From Sphagnum compactum (Eukaryota; Bryophyta; Sphagnopsida; Sphagnales): a stretch of DNA of 64,000 bases. The stretch spans positions 2,790,001 through 2,854,000 of the forward strand of contig OZ234493.1 of assembly GCA_965153455.1 (NCBI GenBank). Direction: 5' to 3'. Shown here in pieces: positions 22,103 through 35,560 of this stretch. The position numbers and the translations under genes are program-made. The number at the start of each line of letters is the position of its first letter. The stretch's first letter is position 1. A model generated the notes under the pieces. It worked only from the letters and a program-made list of their open reading frames with translations. It searched no databases and was not told the DNA's origin.

Positions 22103-22835
22103 CCAAAACGGCCATGCCGTATCCTTAAAATCTTTAAATAAAATGTTTAAATAGCCTAGGGTCCTAAAACAAAAAGTCTAGGTAGCTTAAAAATCTTGGG
22201 ATAAAAAGCTTAAGTAACCTAGGGTTAAATGTTTAGATAATTTATAGTAAAAAACCTAGGTAACCTAAGGTAAAAGGCTTAAATAAATCAAAAAAATTAG
22301 GTGGCCTAAAGCAAAAAACCTAGGTAACCTTGTGTAAAAAATATAGGGTATTTATAATAAAAGCCTAGGTACTTCAAGTAAAAGGCTTAGGTAAATCAGA
22401 AAGCTTAAGTAGCTTAAGATAAAAAGCCTAGGTAACCTATGCATCTTTAGAAATAAAGGTCTAGGTAGCTTACAAGGTTTGTGTGTTGTTGGTTATTTAG
22501 TGGAGGATGTAGAGGGTACCTAAAGTATTTTATTTTTAAATGCATAGGTTACCTAGGCTTTTTATCGTATGGTACTTAAGCTTTTTAATTTACTTAAACC
22601 TTTTACCTTAGGGTAGGTAGGGTTTTTAGTGTAAATTACTTATATTTTTTATAGTAGATGACCTAAGTTTTTTACCTTAAGTTATTTATTTTTTTGATTT
22701 ACTTAAGCCTTTTACCTTAGGTTACATAAATTTTTTACTATAGATTATATAAACTTTTTACTTTAAGTTACTTAAGTTTTTTATCCTAAGAATCCTAGTC
22801 TACCTTAGGACCCTAGACTACCTAGGCATTTTGTA
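22103..22835. repeat. Long-arm inverted repeat (foldback) built of CCTAGGTAACC-type units
   Basis: The left arm (22141-22458) and right arm (22527-22832) are colinear reverse complements over about 310 bp with a ~70-bp loop. Paired landmarks, in order on both arms, are TAGCCTAGGGTCCTAA or a variant, GGATAAAAA, TAACCTAAGGTAAAAGGCTT, AAATCAAAAAAAT, TAAAAAATATA, AAAAAGCCTAGGTAACCTAT and GCAT. Each arm is itself made of short degenerate units of about 25-35 bp around CCTAGGTAACCTAAGGTAAAA. A fragment of the left flank and arm recurs at 18603-18690, so this is a dispersed family. It has no coding capacity. A transcript through it could form a long imperfect hairpin. Confidence 0.85.
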
Positions 22836-23916
22836 GGCGTTTACAAGGTCACATGTCCATTAAAATTTTAGAAATCCATTTCACTTGAGCATCAATTTGG
22901 TGAGATTAGATTACATGCATGATGTCACAAGATAAGAGTTAGCCAACAAGTTCAGTGATCAATGAGCCGACCAAACTATGAGTAAGCATTAAGTAAAACC
23001 TAGCCTCAAAAAAATTATCTAACTAATCAGCTAAAAAACAATGTTTGTGGGGCCTTGTCTAATAACATGAAAAATTATACATGTAAGGGAGTTCATATTG
23101 AAATGAATTTATAAAATTATTCTTTACAAAAAAATTTACAATGGGTAGCAACAATACAAATTCATTTCCTATATATATGTTTTTGAGTAAACAATATAAT
23201 AGGTGTTTACAAGGTCCGATGTCCACTAAAATTTTAGAAATCCATTTCATTTGAGGATCAATTTAATGAAATTAGATTACATGCATGATGTCACAAAATA
23301 AGGGCCGGCTAACAAGTTCAGTGACCAATGAGCCGACCAAACTATCAGTAGGCATTAGGTAAAACTTAACACTTAGAAACATTGTCTAACTAATAAGGTA
23401 AAAGACAATGTTCGTGGGGCCTCATCTAATAACATCAGAAATTATACATGTAAGTGAGCTCATATTGAAATGAATTAAAAAAATGGGCAGCAACGATACA
23501 AACACAAGAATTGCAGACCTTACAAACATGTAGAACACTCTAGAACACAAATGAACTTACAAATTCATTTTCTTTATGTATGTTTTTGAATAGACAATTT
23601 AATAGGTCTTTATAAGGTTTAATGTCCATTAAATTTTTAGAAATCCATTTCATTTGAACATCAAATTAGTGAGATTAGATTACATGCATGATGTCACAAG
23701 ATAAGAGCTAGCTAACAAGTTCAGTGACTAATGAACCAACCAAACTATCAACAAACATTAGGCAAAACCTAGCCCCCATAAACATTGTCTAACTAATCAA
23801 CTTAAAAACAATGTTCGTGGGGCCTCATCTAATAACATCAGAAATTATGCATGCAAGTTTCTCATATTGAAACGAATTTTTAAAATTATTCCTTATAAAT
23901 TTTTTTTTACAACGAA
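22836..23916 (+). repeat. Three tandem copies of a ~370-400-bp repeat
   Basis: Units start at about 22838, 23204 and 23607, giving periods of ~366 and ~403 bp; the third unit is shorter. Each opens G(C/T/-)GTTTACAAGGTC or a variant, then GTCCATTAAAATTTTAGAAA, GATTAGATTACATGCATGAT, AACAAGTTCAGTGA, CAATGTTCGTGGGGCCTCAT and AATTATACATGTAAG. The second unit carries a ~40-bp insertion near 23510-23555. It abuts the foldback on the left and repeat D1 copy 2 on the right. It resembles a short satellite array or a multiplied element tail. Confidence 0.85.
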
Positions 23917-24154
23917 CATTACAACAAACCAATAAATCTAATAACATAGCTCTGAAATGAGAAACAAACTAAAAATTACACATACATGGCATTTACAAAC
24001 ATTTACAATTATTAAAAAAGACCGAGCGAAGGGTATTTACATGGTAAATTGAAGAATTCGACAATTCTAAAAAAGAATAAAAAGGAGAGGGAAGAAAATA
24101 GAAAAAATGAACAAAGAGAATTGCTCTTATATTCTTTTGTAAAGAAAGTATCCT
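23917..24154 (+). repeat. Dispersed direct repeat D1, copy 2
   Basis: Same-orientation partner of 16672-16908, beginning CATTACAACAAACCAATAAA and ending AAAGTATCCT. It directly follows the third unit of the tandem array. The sequence after it (TCTTCTCCTAACAAGC onwards) is not found after copy 1. Confidence 0.8.
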
Positions 24155-26149
24155 CTTCTCCTAACAAGCTAGCTCGCTCTTTGATTTATAAATCAAGAAG
24201 TCACATGCACGCGGCAAAACATTGGATAGCGATCAAGATTTTTGGAACTCCATAGCAATCCACCGAACGTCTTCATCTCATTTTCAAGATGCAAACTCCT
24301 TTTGAATGATTACCAAAATAACTTTGGAAAAGCAAAGAACAATTTACATGCCTTATCAATAGAGGGTTGGATCTAGCTTATTTGTCTTGATGTGTGTAGT
24401 AGGCAAGTGGCCTTTCTTTAACATCTAAACTCGTACCGCTAGTTTTGGGTATAAAAATTGGGTAGAGGATTGGAACACTAATAGTACACTTGTTTGCTTA
24501 ACAATAAACCATCTTGAACCCCGCTACCTACCTCTAAGGTTCTCACCCACACAAGGAGTGTGTCTGATGAGGATGGATAGATTGAGAAAAATAAGCCCAC
24601 ATTAAAAAAATATACATGAAGTGTTGTCTGAAATTCGATGCAAGAACAACCTATTTTGGCCATCCATGGGATGAATTGATGATGAACACAAGGTATCACA
24701 ACATGACTCTTTAAGCCTCTTTCAAAGACTTTGAATAGGACTAATGGGGGGATTAAGTAGGTAACGCATTAGTTGTTGTACTCGAATCAAACATGCATCA
24801 AGGAGAACTAATGACCTTAGATATATGGTCATTGAGAAGATTATCCAATGATTATTACAATCAAAGGATATCATTGTGGGTGCTTATTCAATAATGAAAA
24901 ATAGAAAGGGAAAAGACATTGCATAACTGAAGTGTACAAGTATCAAGTGAGATTTTTTTTAGGACGTAAAACACTTGGAGTTTTGTCCATCAATTCCAAG
25001 AGTGGAGAGATTGGTGGGATCAAATGCGTTTGATTCCTATAGGGAGGATAAGAACATACCTAGAAAGAAGAACAAACCCCAGGTGTAGGATGGAGGCTCA
25101 ATTGCTAGATAATGCCCCCTCTGCCCACTCCTTTCATCTTCTCACTCAGATTCAATTAGTTTTTGTTTGTTTAATCCTCTGACAAAGCTACAACTTTGAA
25201 TCCTTCCTTGCTCTCCACAAAAAAAACAGGCCTCAAATTATCATGATGCATACACCAAAGATGTTTGGTACTTATGCTTACTTGGTCACATCACTTTAAT
25301 AAGTTTGCACATATATGGAGTTGAATTTGTGATGTGATCCAACTAATGTGCTCCTTTTGCCTCGTAGCTTTGCAAAATGGCAATGTGGGAGTTGAAAGAT
25401 GAAAACAATACAGATTTTATATGTACAACAAACTCCAAAATGCACACTTCAAATGTTTAGAACTATGTGAACCAATATATTTTAAACTAATGTTTGCATA
25501 TTATGTTAATTTGGTACTATGTTGATAAACATTCCTTTTGCCAACACTAATAACATTTTTGAACCAAAACAAAATACTACAAAGATATTAGGTATAATCA
25601 TACAAATTTTGTTGCAAGCTAATAATTCTATCCATGATAACAAGTTTAATTTTAGAATATGCTACATGGTTCACACAAGAGATTTATATTCTTAGTGATT
25701 TTTCACTACACTTCAAAGCCACAATGATAATGACAATAGATCTAGTTTTGAGAAGGAAACAAATGTAGATGATGGTATAGGTTGATATTTTGATACATGC
25801 GCTTGTTCATTGTGCTCAATTAAGCTTGTATGTGTATAGAGTTGAAATTGTGATGTTTGTGTTGTAATGCCCCCTCCCAATTTAACATATGCAAAAAATG
25901 ACAATTCACAATTTCATAGTTTGATTGATGGGCCAACCTTGTGTAAAAGACTCCAAAATGCATTGGTGAATTTTGCATGGAACTATACGTTATGGTGTTC
26001 AATTTAGGAATAGAAGTTTGGTGTTGTACACTACTATATGCACATACATAATAGCTTTTGGTTTTCCAAATTTGTAAGATAAATTCTTGTTGCACACACA
26101 ATTCAATATGCCTTTTTCACACCCCTGGTCTGGTTGGGACTAAACTATA
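24155..26149. other. AT-rich spacer, no gene seen
   Basis: Short open frames only. No domain, array or clear inverted repeat was recognised. Confidence 0.5.
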
Positions 26150-27330
26150 ACCGGAATCTCTTCCCTCGCAATCCTCTCTATAAGGTTTGGAGGACCACCT
26201 GCATGTTTCTAGTACATATGTACAGACAATAGGGACATTGCAGCATGCTTTTGAAGCAGCCATTATCAAAAAGGAGGCTGCACTCGAGGAGGCCTTGAAT
26301 ACAAAGATTGAGGTCCTGCATTGAAGAATGAGTTGCACCAAGCTTAAACAAAAGCTCAGTAGGATGTCTTGACGATCTAGGCATTAAAGTCGGCCAAGTC
26401 CAACTTCGCGAGTATGCAAACCTGATTGGACAAGTTTTTTACCATAAAAGAGGAGTACCGAATTCAAATCCCTACTTTCCAAGATTAATTGATAATCATT
26501 CAGGTTGACCTAGATTGTCTGCAAGCTAAAAGGACAAAATTAAAAGTGGAATACTGGAAAGTGGAGGCTAGTCAAAACTCTTTAGAGCTCGTTGCAATAA
26601 TGGATGTGTGTGAGTTCAAAATTGCAACAAAACGAGCCAAACACCTTAAGAAGGAAAATGTGGACTTCGACGCAAGACTACACTCCCAGGCAGACAATTT
26701 GAGGAAGTCTATTGAAACCATTAAGTGTCCAAGAGTTGCCCTACCATGCTCCCATCATTCACGAACAGTTAGAGGATCTGGAAATGCAAATTTGGTTCCT
26801 CACCTAGAAAGCTAAGGAGGTTGATTATTCCTTCCATCGGATTGCCAAGTTAGAGGTGATCAAAACCAAAAATGCATTCATGAAAGCAGAGCTCTTCATT
26901 TATCTACAAAAAGTAAAAAAGAATTGGGTTGAACAGTGGGAGTTCTACAAGGCACAAATTACCAAAATTCTGAACTACACCTTTACTAACTACCAATAAG
27001 ACAAGGAACTGCTGAGACTTTGGTTAGTTGCATATGCCCAAGCTTTCCCAGATTTTGTTGTACCTTCTTTTGTTGTTATTTCTCCGGCTAAGACAACGTC
27101 TAGAACCAGATCTGGACAGTTAGTATGGGAGGAGCAGAGGAAGGAACCGAAACCATAATGGAGGTGGATTCCATTGTTGCCAAAGTCGCAATCAAAAGCA
27201 CTTAGGTTGCTCTTGATACCACTGAAATTGTTACCGAAATCGTGCATCCCTCCACCCTGTCCACCATCACAGAAACTAAAGAGGTTGAAAACTTTCAACT
27301 GGGGGATGGTATTAAAATTATCTCAATGGT
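26150..27330 (+). pseudogene. Coding-like relic with coiled-coil character, unidentified
   Basis: Composition here is less AT-biased than the surroundings. The longest frame (26489-26815) reads like a charged heptad-rich protein: segments such as KRAKHLKKENVDFDARLHSQ and EFKIATKRAKHL suggest a coiled coil. Coding-like text continues past stops in other frames, for example EVDSIVAKVAIKST and TEIVHPSTLSTITE near 27160-27290. This pattern fits a decayed repeat-encoded protein (gag-like or of unknown type) or a dead host gene. I do not recognise the family. Confidence 0.35.
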
Positions 27331-30300
27331 AAAATAGACATTTTTTTAGTAAAAATAAAATTGTTTTACTTGATCTTGAGGACATGATCCAAAATAGAAA
27401 GGAGGATAATGTTAAAGCTATAAAGTTTTCTAGACCAATTTTGAAGAATTGTAATTTTGTATCGAAAATCAGACTTTACCAATTTTTGATATATGAACCG
27501 ATTTTGCACTTCTACTGATTTCACATTTTTATCAACTTTACTTTTTTACCAGTTTTAGGTTAGAACCGATTTTAGGTTCTTTCAGGAAAAACTTGATCTT
27601 ACATTGTCTACCACATGTGACAATCCCAACATGTTGAATTTAAGGAAACATAATTTAAGTATTTCAATAGTTAACATGTGTCTCCACATGGTTGGAGATT
27701 GGATCCACCAAAATAGTTGTAATTTACAATCACAAAATGATGCCCCATATACACTATGTATATACTGGCCCCATAGGATGAGACAGTATATAGATTTAAT
27801 CTTCATTTACCATCTGATGATGTTATCTTGATGTAATGTCTCATGCGACTATTTGTCGTCTGCGACCTGTCTTAGGCGACTACTAGATAGTTGGTTGTAA
27901 AATGTCTCTTTGACTAAAGAACAGTCGTAAACACTAATTACAAATCAAATTTTTCCTTCTTGTGTTTTATAATGATGAATTTTGACACCATAAATATTGA
28001 AATCATGGTATATAAATACACAAGTTCAAATCAACCACTTGCATCCCGAAATTGATAATCAATGAAAGAAAAAGATATGAGTAAAAACCTAAACTAACAA
28101 CAAGTAATTATTTGTGATTACATAGTAGTTGGACCATGATTTTGTTTAGGTGCACAAGTGTGAAGCTCCTTTTCTAAGACAAGAAAACTAAATGGAACTT
28201 TTGTACTAAGTCAATTAGGTTCTAAATAGGGAGTCTTATAGTGTTGAAAGTTTCAAATAGTTGTCATCAAATAGAGATTCAATAGCCTATGAAAAGTATT
28301 CACAAATTCAATAAGATTCAAATTAGTAAAGAAAAAATAAAAAAGAATGAATTGTTGAAAAATGTTTTTTGTGGGTAGGGAGTGGCCATGTTTTTTCTGA
28401 TTAACTAATGGGTTATTGCCACATGGCATGGTTTATAATATTTGGGGAACTAATTGATGTACAAACCAAGAACATATTTGGACCATCCAATTCCTATGTT
28501 TCTAATTTACAAACGTGGCATTTGATTAAAAGGTTTGATTTTCCTAGATTGTGATATTAGATGATCTAGAATTTTAAAAATCTTATGGCCAAGAAATGGC
28601 CATGTTTTTTGTGTTTGACTAATCAACACGTGCCACGTGGCTCATTATGAACACTGTTTTAATAACTATGTGGGAAATAGTTATAGTTAAATTTAATGGG
28701 ACATGTTCACCATGTTTTTCATGATTGACATCAAATTTGTGTTGTCTATATTTTTCACAAATGACTCCCTACACAAGCTCTAGTATTATCTTTGCACATC
28801 CATGAATGGACAACAATAAATTTTTTTTGGATATATATACCAGTACCAACTTTTTTTTGGTTGAAAATCTACATGTGAGGAGGATGGTTACAATAGGAAT
28901 GAAATGTATAGAAGATGTGATTTTTTTCTAGTTGTAGTTTTATTGGTTACAATTCCAATCCTTGAAAGTTGACACTAACAAAAAAAACAATTGGGTGTTG
29001 TGGCATGGCTACAAATAGGTTTTATGAGGTTCGAAGTTTATCCAAGTGACATGGCAAATCCAATGGAAATCAACAAGTTGGCACTTCAACCATGATATCA
29101 TGATGTGGGTTGTGAACCTACCTTGTGATTTGTTATATGGTATGAACTATCCAATGGAAAAAATAATGTTATTTAGCTTTTGATTCCTTAAAATAGGAGG
29201 GTTGGCCAAGACTAATATATCCATATCTAATTTTTAGCAACTTCAAATGCAAATTATAAAGTGTTCAAGTTGGGCCATTATTACTTTTTCTTTTGGTGTA
29301 ACAAATGTTGTACCTTGACTTACAAAACCTAAGTTTATGAGATTTTGTTATAATTCAAATCACTTTATATGGTAGGCTAACCTCTAATTAAATGAATTCA
29401 ATTCACAACATAAGTTTAATTGTAAGAGGCATAATACCAAAATGCCCTTTATATTGTAATATGAGTGAATGTATTGCAATGGGAATGGCTCTCAAATAAG
29501 GGCCTCCTATACTTGAATTCTTAAGGACCTTGGCTCCTATAGTGAAAACATGGGTGATAAAAAAATAAAAAGCCATCCTCATTTCATCCAAGATTGGAAA
29601 AGGACTTAAACAAATAATCACCCATCTAGCTACTTTGGTTTGTTTGTGATGAGCTTCATTCCAATTTTTTTAGTAAATAATTATAGTAAAAGTTAAGAAA
29701 ATTATTTTTAAAATAAGAAAATATGGTGTTGAATGTGGCCCCCATCACATAATTTGCAAGTTTATTTTCAAACAAAAAGCATGTTCCCATGTCAACTTGT
29801 AGCATGGTTTCGCACTTGGACCTAAACAAATAAAAATTTCAAGATTCATGAAAGTTAAATGTGTTTTCAAGATCATGTCACATAAGCTATGAAGGTGCAA
29901 ATATTCTAAAATTTTGCTTGGATGAAAACCTATGTTTTACAACGAGTCATTAAAAAACAGTGAATAATTCAAGTGCATTAAAGGTAGTAAGGATCGTGAC
30001 TTGATTTCTCATGCTTGTGAAATGTGAGACAACTAATTTTGACATGGACCAAAACATTCAAAAGAAATGGACATTGTGATCATGAAATCAATTGCAAACA
30101 AGGTGAAAAACTACAAATGTTTGATTCCTTAAATTAAATGGGGTTTTGGTGGCAATAAATTTGAAATAAATGCCACCTAAATGTATGAAAAGAGAAAGTT
30201 CACAAAATGTTGAAACCTCAATTTGGGCCATTTAAGGATTTTGAAGCAAAAATCCATCCAAAAACCTAAAAGAAATATCAATTGAATAAGTTGGAACCTT

Positions 30301-30652
30301 TAAAATTCAAAAGATGGCAGGAAACATTGCAAAAGATAAGATGGTATTAGGTTTTAAATATTTGGATTTTGAAAGCCAATGGACCATAATCATATTATAG
30401 AACAATTCCACATACTTGATCTTTTTTTGGAATAAATATTTGATGAAAGATTTAATGTAAAAGAAAAGGGTCTTGTTGGACACCAATTATTTTAAGACAA
30501 TTCAAAGGGTGCCAATGAAATAGTGGAAATTAAACAAAATTGATGTGAAATCCTAATGGAAACCATGTAGTAAAATTGCAAAGAAATTGTTCTTCGCAAA
30601 AACAAAAAACTATTTCACTATGTGAACAAAATCAAGCATTGAAGACTCACTG
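27331..30652. other. AT-rich spacer, no gene seen
   Basis: No domain-bearing frame. A short repeated motif (GGCCATGTTTTTT...TGACTAAT or similar, followed by a TGCCACGTGG or TGCCACATGG block) occurs near 28380-28430 and 28595-28640. CACGTG at ~28634 is an isolated G-box-like palindrome without a gene context. Confidence 0.5.
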
Positions 30653-31432
30653 TGTCGCAACCCCACTTTGAAGGAGTGTGAGGATGACACTCACACTCCC
30701 GAAATGGGGACTTGGGAGTCCACTGGGACTCCTGAAAATTCAGAGTTCAATTGCAAGGGTCAAAACACCTCGCCTTGAGGTGTTTTTTATACCGTTGGAA
30801 AGGTCTTGAAGTGTAGATGTCGAAAATGGCCTTGTATGAGCCATTCAAACATTTGAAGCACAAGTTATGGACGAAAGAAGGGCCGAGAGTCAAATTGGCA
30901 ATTTGACTCCCGACCACTAAAAGTTGGGAATCGACCCGACCCTAGTGTGTGCAGGTGGAGTGCGACAAACCGTTGGAAAGCTCTTGAGGAGAGCTACAAG
31001 TTTGCTTTAGACTTCATCTCAATCGTAGGTCTGAGCAAGGAGTTATGAACTCCCAAAGTCCCAGGAGTCCAAACCGGGACAGTTTCGGGACTCCTCCTTG
31101 GGAGTCTTGGGAAAAAGAGCCATTTGGACGTAGGTGCCACGGAGTAAAGCAGAGAATACTATATGGGAGAAGGTGGTGGCTTCCCCCGAGTTCGGGCCGT
31201 GGTGAGTCATGTGAGCCCAGGGTCGCCCGTGGCTTCTCCTAACACTAAAAGTGCTTCCGAATGTGAACTAACCAACTTGTTGGTTTGTTTGATGTAGGTT
31301 CAGTAACGAAGTAAAGCTTGTCCCTCGCCCTAGTCTAATCCCGGAGCTTCAGCACGCCCTTCTACCCCTTTTAGTGCTGGAAGCTGGGAGCGTGCACCAA
31401 GTTCCAAACAATTCCGCTGTTTGATACACCTT
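30653..31432. repeat. GC-richer repeat-like island, possible solo LTR
   Basis: A sharply bounded ~780-bp stretch of higher GC begins near TGTCGCAACCCC and ends near TTTGATACACC. It contains the related pairs CCGTTGGAAAGGTCTTGA / CCGTTGGAAAGCTCTTGA and several GGGAGTC/GGACTCC blocks that could fold. No reading frame of note spans it. The TG...CA-like ends hint at a solo LTR, but I could not confirm a target-site duplication or a second copy in this window. Confidence 0.4.
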
Positions 31433-34400
31433 AGGTTTAAAAATTACAAAACCACCTCCATTAAATCCTATTCATTGAAAGATTTTCAAAAGAATCAAGA
31501 ATTTAGCCCAAATTCTTTAACCTAAGTTCAAAATTAAAATTTCATTTTCATTAAAAATTGAAATTTCATTTGTTATTGAATTTCAAAAGACAAAAATTAC
31601 TCAAGACTTAATATCTCCTATTTCATTGAGCGCTTTCCAATAATATCAAGAGCACATGCCCCAATTGCCCAAAACTTTTGTTTTGATTTCTTTGACTTTT
31701 CAATGGTAAAATTAATATTCAATAACTTTTGCACCATAGGTCCAAAAACTTGGTGCACCCCTAATCATAAAGAGTCCAATGGTACCAAAAATGTGATAGG
31801 ATATGTGGTTTGGGATATCTCAACATGACAAGACAAAAAAAAAATAAAAAAATAAATGTAATCATAGGATTATTATAAACAAAAATTAAAAACATGTGAA
31901 CTATATTATACTTTCATTTGTGTTAGTATTTTAGTATTTTATTGTAATTATATAAATTATTCCTAAAATTGTTATCACATCATAAAAAATGACACTATAA
32001 TCACAAGGTGTCATGTTTGGATGACTAATTTCAATCACACTAATCATAATAATCAAATTGAACAATTCCAAATGGGTGCCACATCTACCACATGTATATT
32101 AGAATGTTTGATTTGACTAAATAACTAGTTGATTTAGTTATAACAGACATAGCTAGTTTTGATGTTATTCAAAACAAACATAATTAGACATTTCAAATTG
32201 ATAACCTTGATTTTACAATCAACTTATTCATAATTTGACTAGCATAAAAACCATGTTTTAAAATAGTGTAGCTTCATCACATTATGCACCTTGCAATTTG
32301 TAATGTTTGTATTTGTATGCTATTACAAATCACCTAACTTCCCCATTATGCAATTTACATACCTTTCATGCAAAATAATGAGTAAAATGCAATAGTTAAA
32401 TGACAAGAAGGGGGTTACTCATCAACTTCAAGTCAAACAATTCATCAAAGGACATGTTTACCAATGGAGATGATTGTTATTTCTCCTTTCTTTACACAAG
32501 TTCAACACCTTTTCTTAGTCATTTCCTAATAAACTCCACCCAAAAAAAAACAACCATCAAAAGAATGCATACAAGTTTAGCAAGTGTCCCAATCAAATGA
32601 ACTTGAAGGTTGACCCCTAATAACACTTTTGTCCAACAATGAAGATCATGGAGGCATCAATTCTACCTCTAAGCACTAGCATTAGCTTCGTGTTGCCTAC
32701 TTCTTTCCTATAAACTTCTTGTTCCGTTATCATACACAAACTTCATTGGTTCCCTTTTGGTGAAGGAAAAGAAGTCAAAATAACCTTACTATTGTTGCTT
32801 TTAGAAAAATGTTGTTAACATATATTAGTTGTTTGAAGGAAAAAACGATAGCAACATTTAAATAATAATAGTGATGATGATGATAAATATTTCAATCATC
32901 TTTGGGGCTTTGACTTGTTTTGTCAACAATGTCCATGCATATATTATATTTTCATAATTGGTGAAATATTTCACCCAAGTTTTTGATGTTTTGAAAGTTG
33001 TTGTATTTTTCTCCACAAGGAAATAAAAGCAAACTAGGGCAGCAAAAAAACTTGAGATTCAAATAATCAACACATATGAGTGTGCTTTTGCACTACAATT
33101 TCAACATCAATCTCATTGAAAAGAAAGGAAAATTTCAGAAAATTATGATGTACATGAAGCTTCTAAATTTATAATGTTACAATTTCAAACTAACACATTC
33201 AAAATACATGGAGGGCTTAGTAAGGGCTTTTGCAATTAGATGGATGTTGTCAAGGTTATGAAAGGTTTTGGGGCAATTGCAAATGGATGACCCCTCAAGA
33301 TGACATTCAACTTAATATGATTGTCTGATGATTTGATCAAAAAGTTAAAACTTAGTAAAAAACACATTGATTTTTAATTTTAACATAGTTTACTATTATT
33401 TTAAAGTAGTTGCACATGGGGTCATCATAAAGATCGCACAAATGACATGGCCCAACATTTGTGCTAATTGGTAGTTATCGCATTAGATGTGTTGGTGTGA
33501 GGAATGGCCATGCAATGACCATGGTTGAGAAATTCTTTGATAATGCCACCCACACCCCAAAGCCCAAATCTTGTAGGGGTTAATGAACTATTAGCAAAAT
33601 AATCATATCTTATGGATGAAATAATTTGAAAAGGAGTAGAAGATATTGAAGTAGAATAGAAGCATGCATTTAAAATTATGTATTTGAGTTGTATTGACAA
33701 TTTATATTCATGTGTTTAAATTCTATTGCACCATCAAGATATTTTGTAAATGACTAGAAATGAGATTCTAATTGAATCATTGATGTAAATTATAACTAAC
33801 ATCTAGTCATGTTGTAATTGGATTATAGTCATATTAAGGTAATATGGCACAAAAACTCTAGAATCACATTAAAATTGATCTTTAAATGTAACATAGTCTT
33901 GCTAAAGTTCAAAGATAGTTGCACATGGGTTTATTGCAAAAGCCATGCATATGGGATGGCAACGTCCATGCTAGTTGGCAATTGTCACAATGGATGTGTC
34001 CATGTGAAAGAACAATCAAATATTAACATCATTGTAAATTTGGCTACATGAGTTGTGTATTACAAAATATAATGAAGTCAATGCATGTTGACAAAAATCG
34101 TACAATCAACAAAAATACACTTGAAATATTTCATACCCTTACAACTTTCCTAAAATTCATGTGCAACTAGTCATTTTTTAGCATGGAATTTGGTATTAAT
34201 AAATGATCGTATTTCTCAAAAAAGGTTACAATTTAGTTGCAATGTAATTGATATCACCATGTAGTTGCAAATGAGTGCGATCTTTGCGAGTGCTATTTTC
34301 TCATAATGATATCCCCTTTTGCAACACTCCAAATTAACACGTGTGAAAATTAGTTAAAAATGAACTATGAAATTGAAATCATAAAGTGCAATTGATGAAC

Positions 34401-35560
34401 TGACGTGCAACTCATAATAAAAGATTTAACAATGATAAGCAGACATATAACTCTAAAAACAAGTGTAAGCTAAAAAGGAATGTGATTTTGTTCAATTTCA
34501 AAACTTAACCAAAACAATTGTGAATAACAACTCATGAACTCCTTAGACGAACACGTTCAAAAACCATTTTATAGGATTCTTTATGCAATATGTGGGCAGA
34601 TGGTTGAACATGAATTTACGGTCACATTGTAAATTTGACAAGCATTAAAAAAAAATCATTTCAATTAATTTTCAAATTAAAAATTAAACATTCAAAAAGT
34701 TTTTGATTGGTTCTCTTAGTGCAAGTTTGAACCGAGTTAATTTTTTTTTTTAAAACACGTGATTATAATTTTGACAATTTTTCTCAAATTCAAAAATCTT
34801 TGGGTCCAATTCGAAAACAATGTCTAGTCATATGTGCACATGTACACTCCCTAAGGCTAGAGATCTCATAAACACAATGTTTTATAACAAGTTAAAAACT
34901 TAAAATTGTGAAAGCATTTGAGGTTTTTAACAAATTAAAAAATCGATCATTTTACATATAAATTTCAGCTTATTTGTTGTCTTTTTGAAGAAAATTCAAT
35001 GTGACCAACCCATCTAAACTTGTTTGCAAGAATTTATTTTCAAAGTTTTGAATTCAAATTTTTTTAGCAAAACATTAGTTCTATGGTTCAATGTTAATAT
35101 CATCTTTCAAAAATCCTCATATAATAAAAATAGACCTATTATTATTATTATTACCTAGTAGGGGCCTATAAAAATCCCTTAAGCTACTATACTCTATAAC
35201 GGGTCTAAACACAATGTCCCCCTTCTTGCCTTGGTAGTAGTCGGCAAACCCAAAAACCCCCGAACTGGTGGGTCTTCAAATATTCAAATAACGTAGTTAG
35301 TACCTTGGCCATTTCAACACATGTACGTGTCCGTCGAATAATTAACTAATTTTGAAAACATTCATTTTCAACAAATGGGCTAAATATTCTTAAATAAATA
35401 TTCACTATTTTTCCTTCACAAATAATTTTTTTGATTTGGAAGAAATCATTTTTGAAAATTTCAACATTTTCTGAAAATAATATAATTAGTGTCCAAAGTG
35501 GCCAAGGAGGGGAAGAGCAATTGGGTGCAAATGAGAGAGATAATGCTTTGTCTTGTCTTG
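31433..35560. other. AT-rich spacer, no gene seen
   Basis: Includes a diverged direct repeat of about 110 bp at 33405-33515 and 33915-34012, both opening AGTTGCACATGGG and containing CTA(A/G)TTGG and GATGTGT. Otherwise it has short AT-rich frames without domains. Confidence 0.5.

Noticed and set aside
22836-23916. CRISPR-like regular repeat array
   Set aside because: Units are 366-403 bp and diverged along their whole length with no constant repeat/variable spacer pattern, and the genome is eukaryotic.
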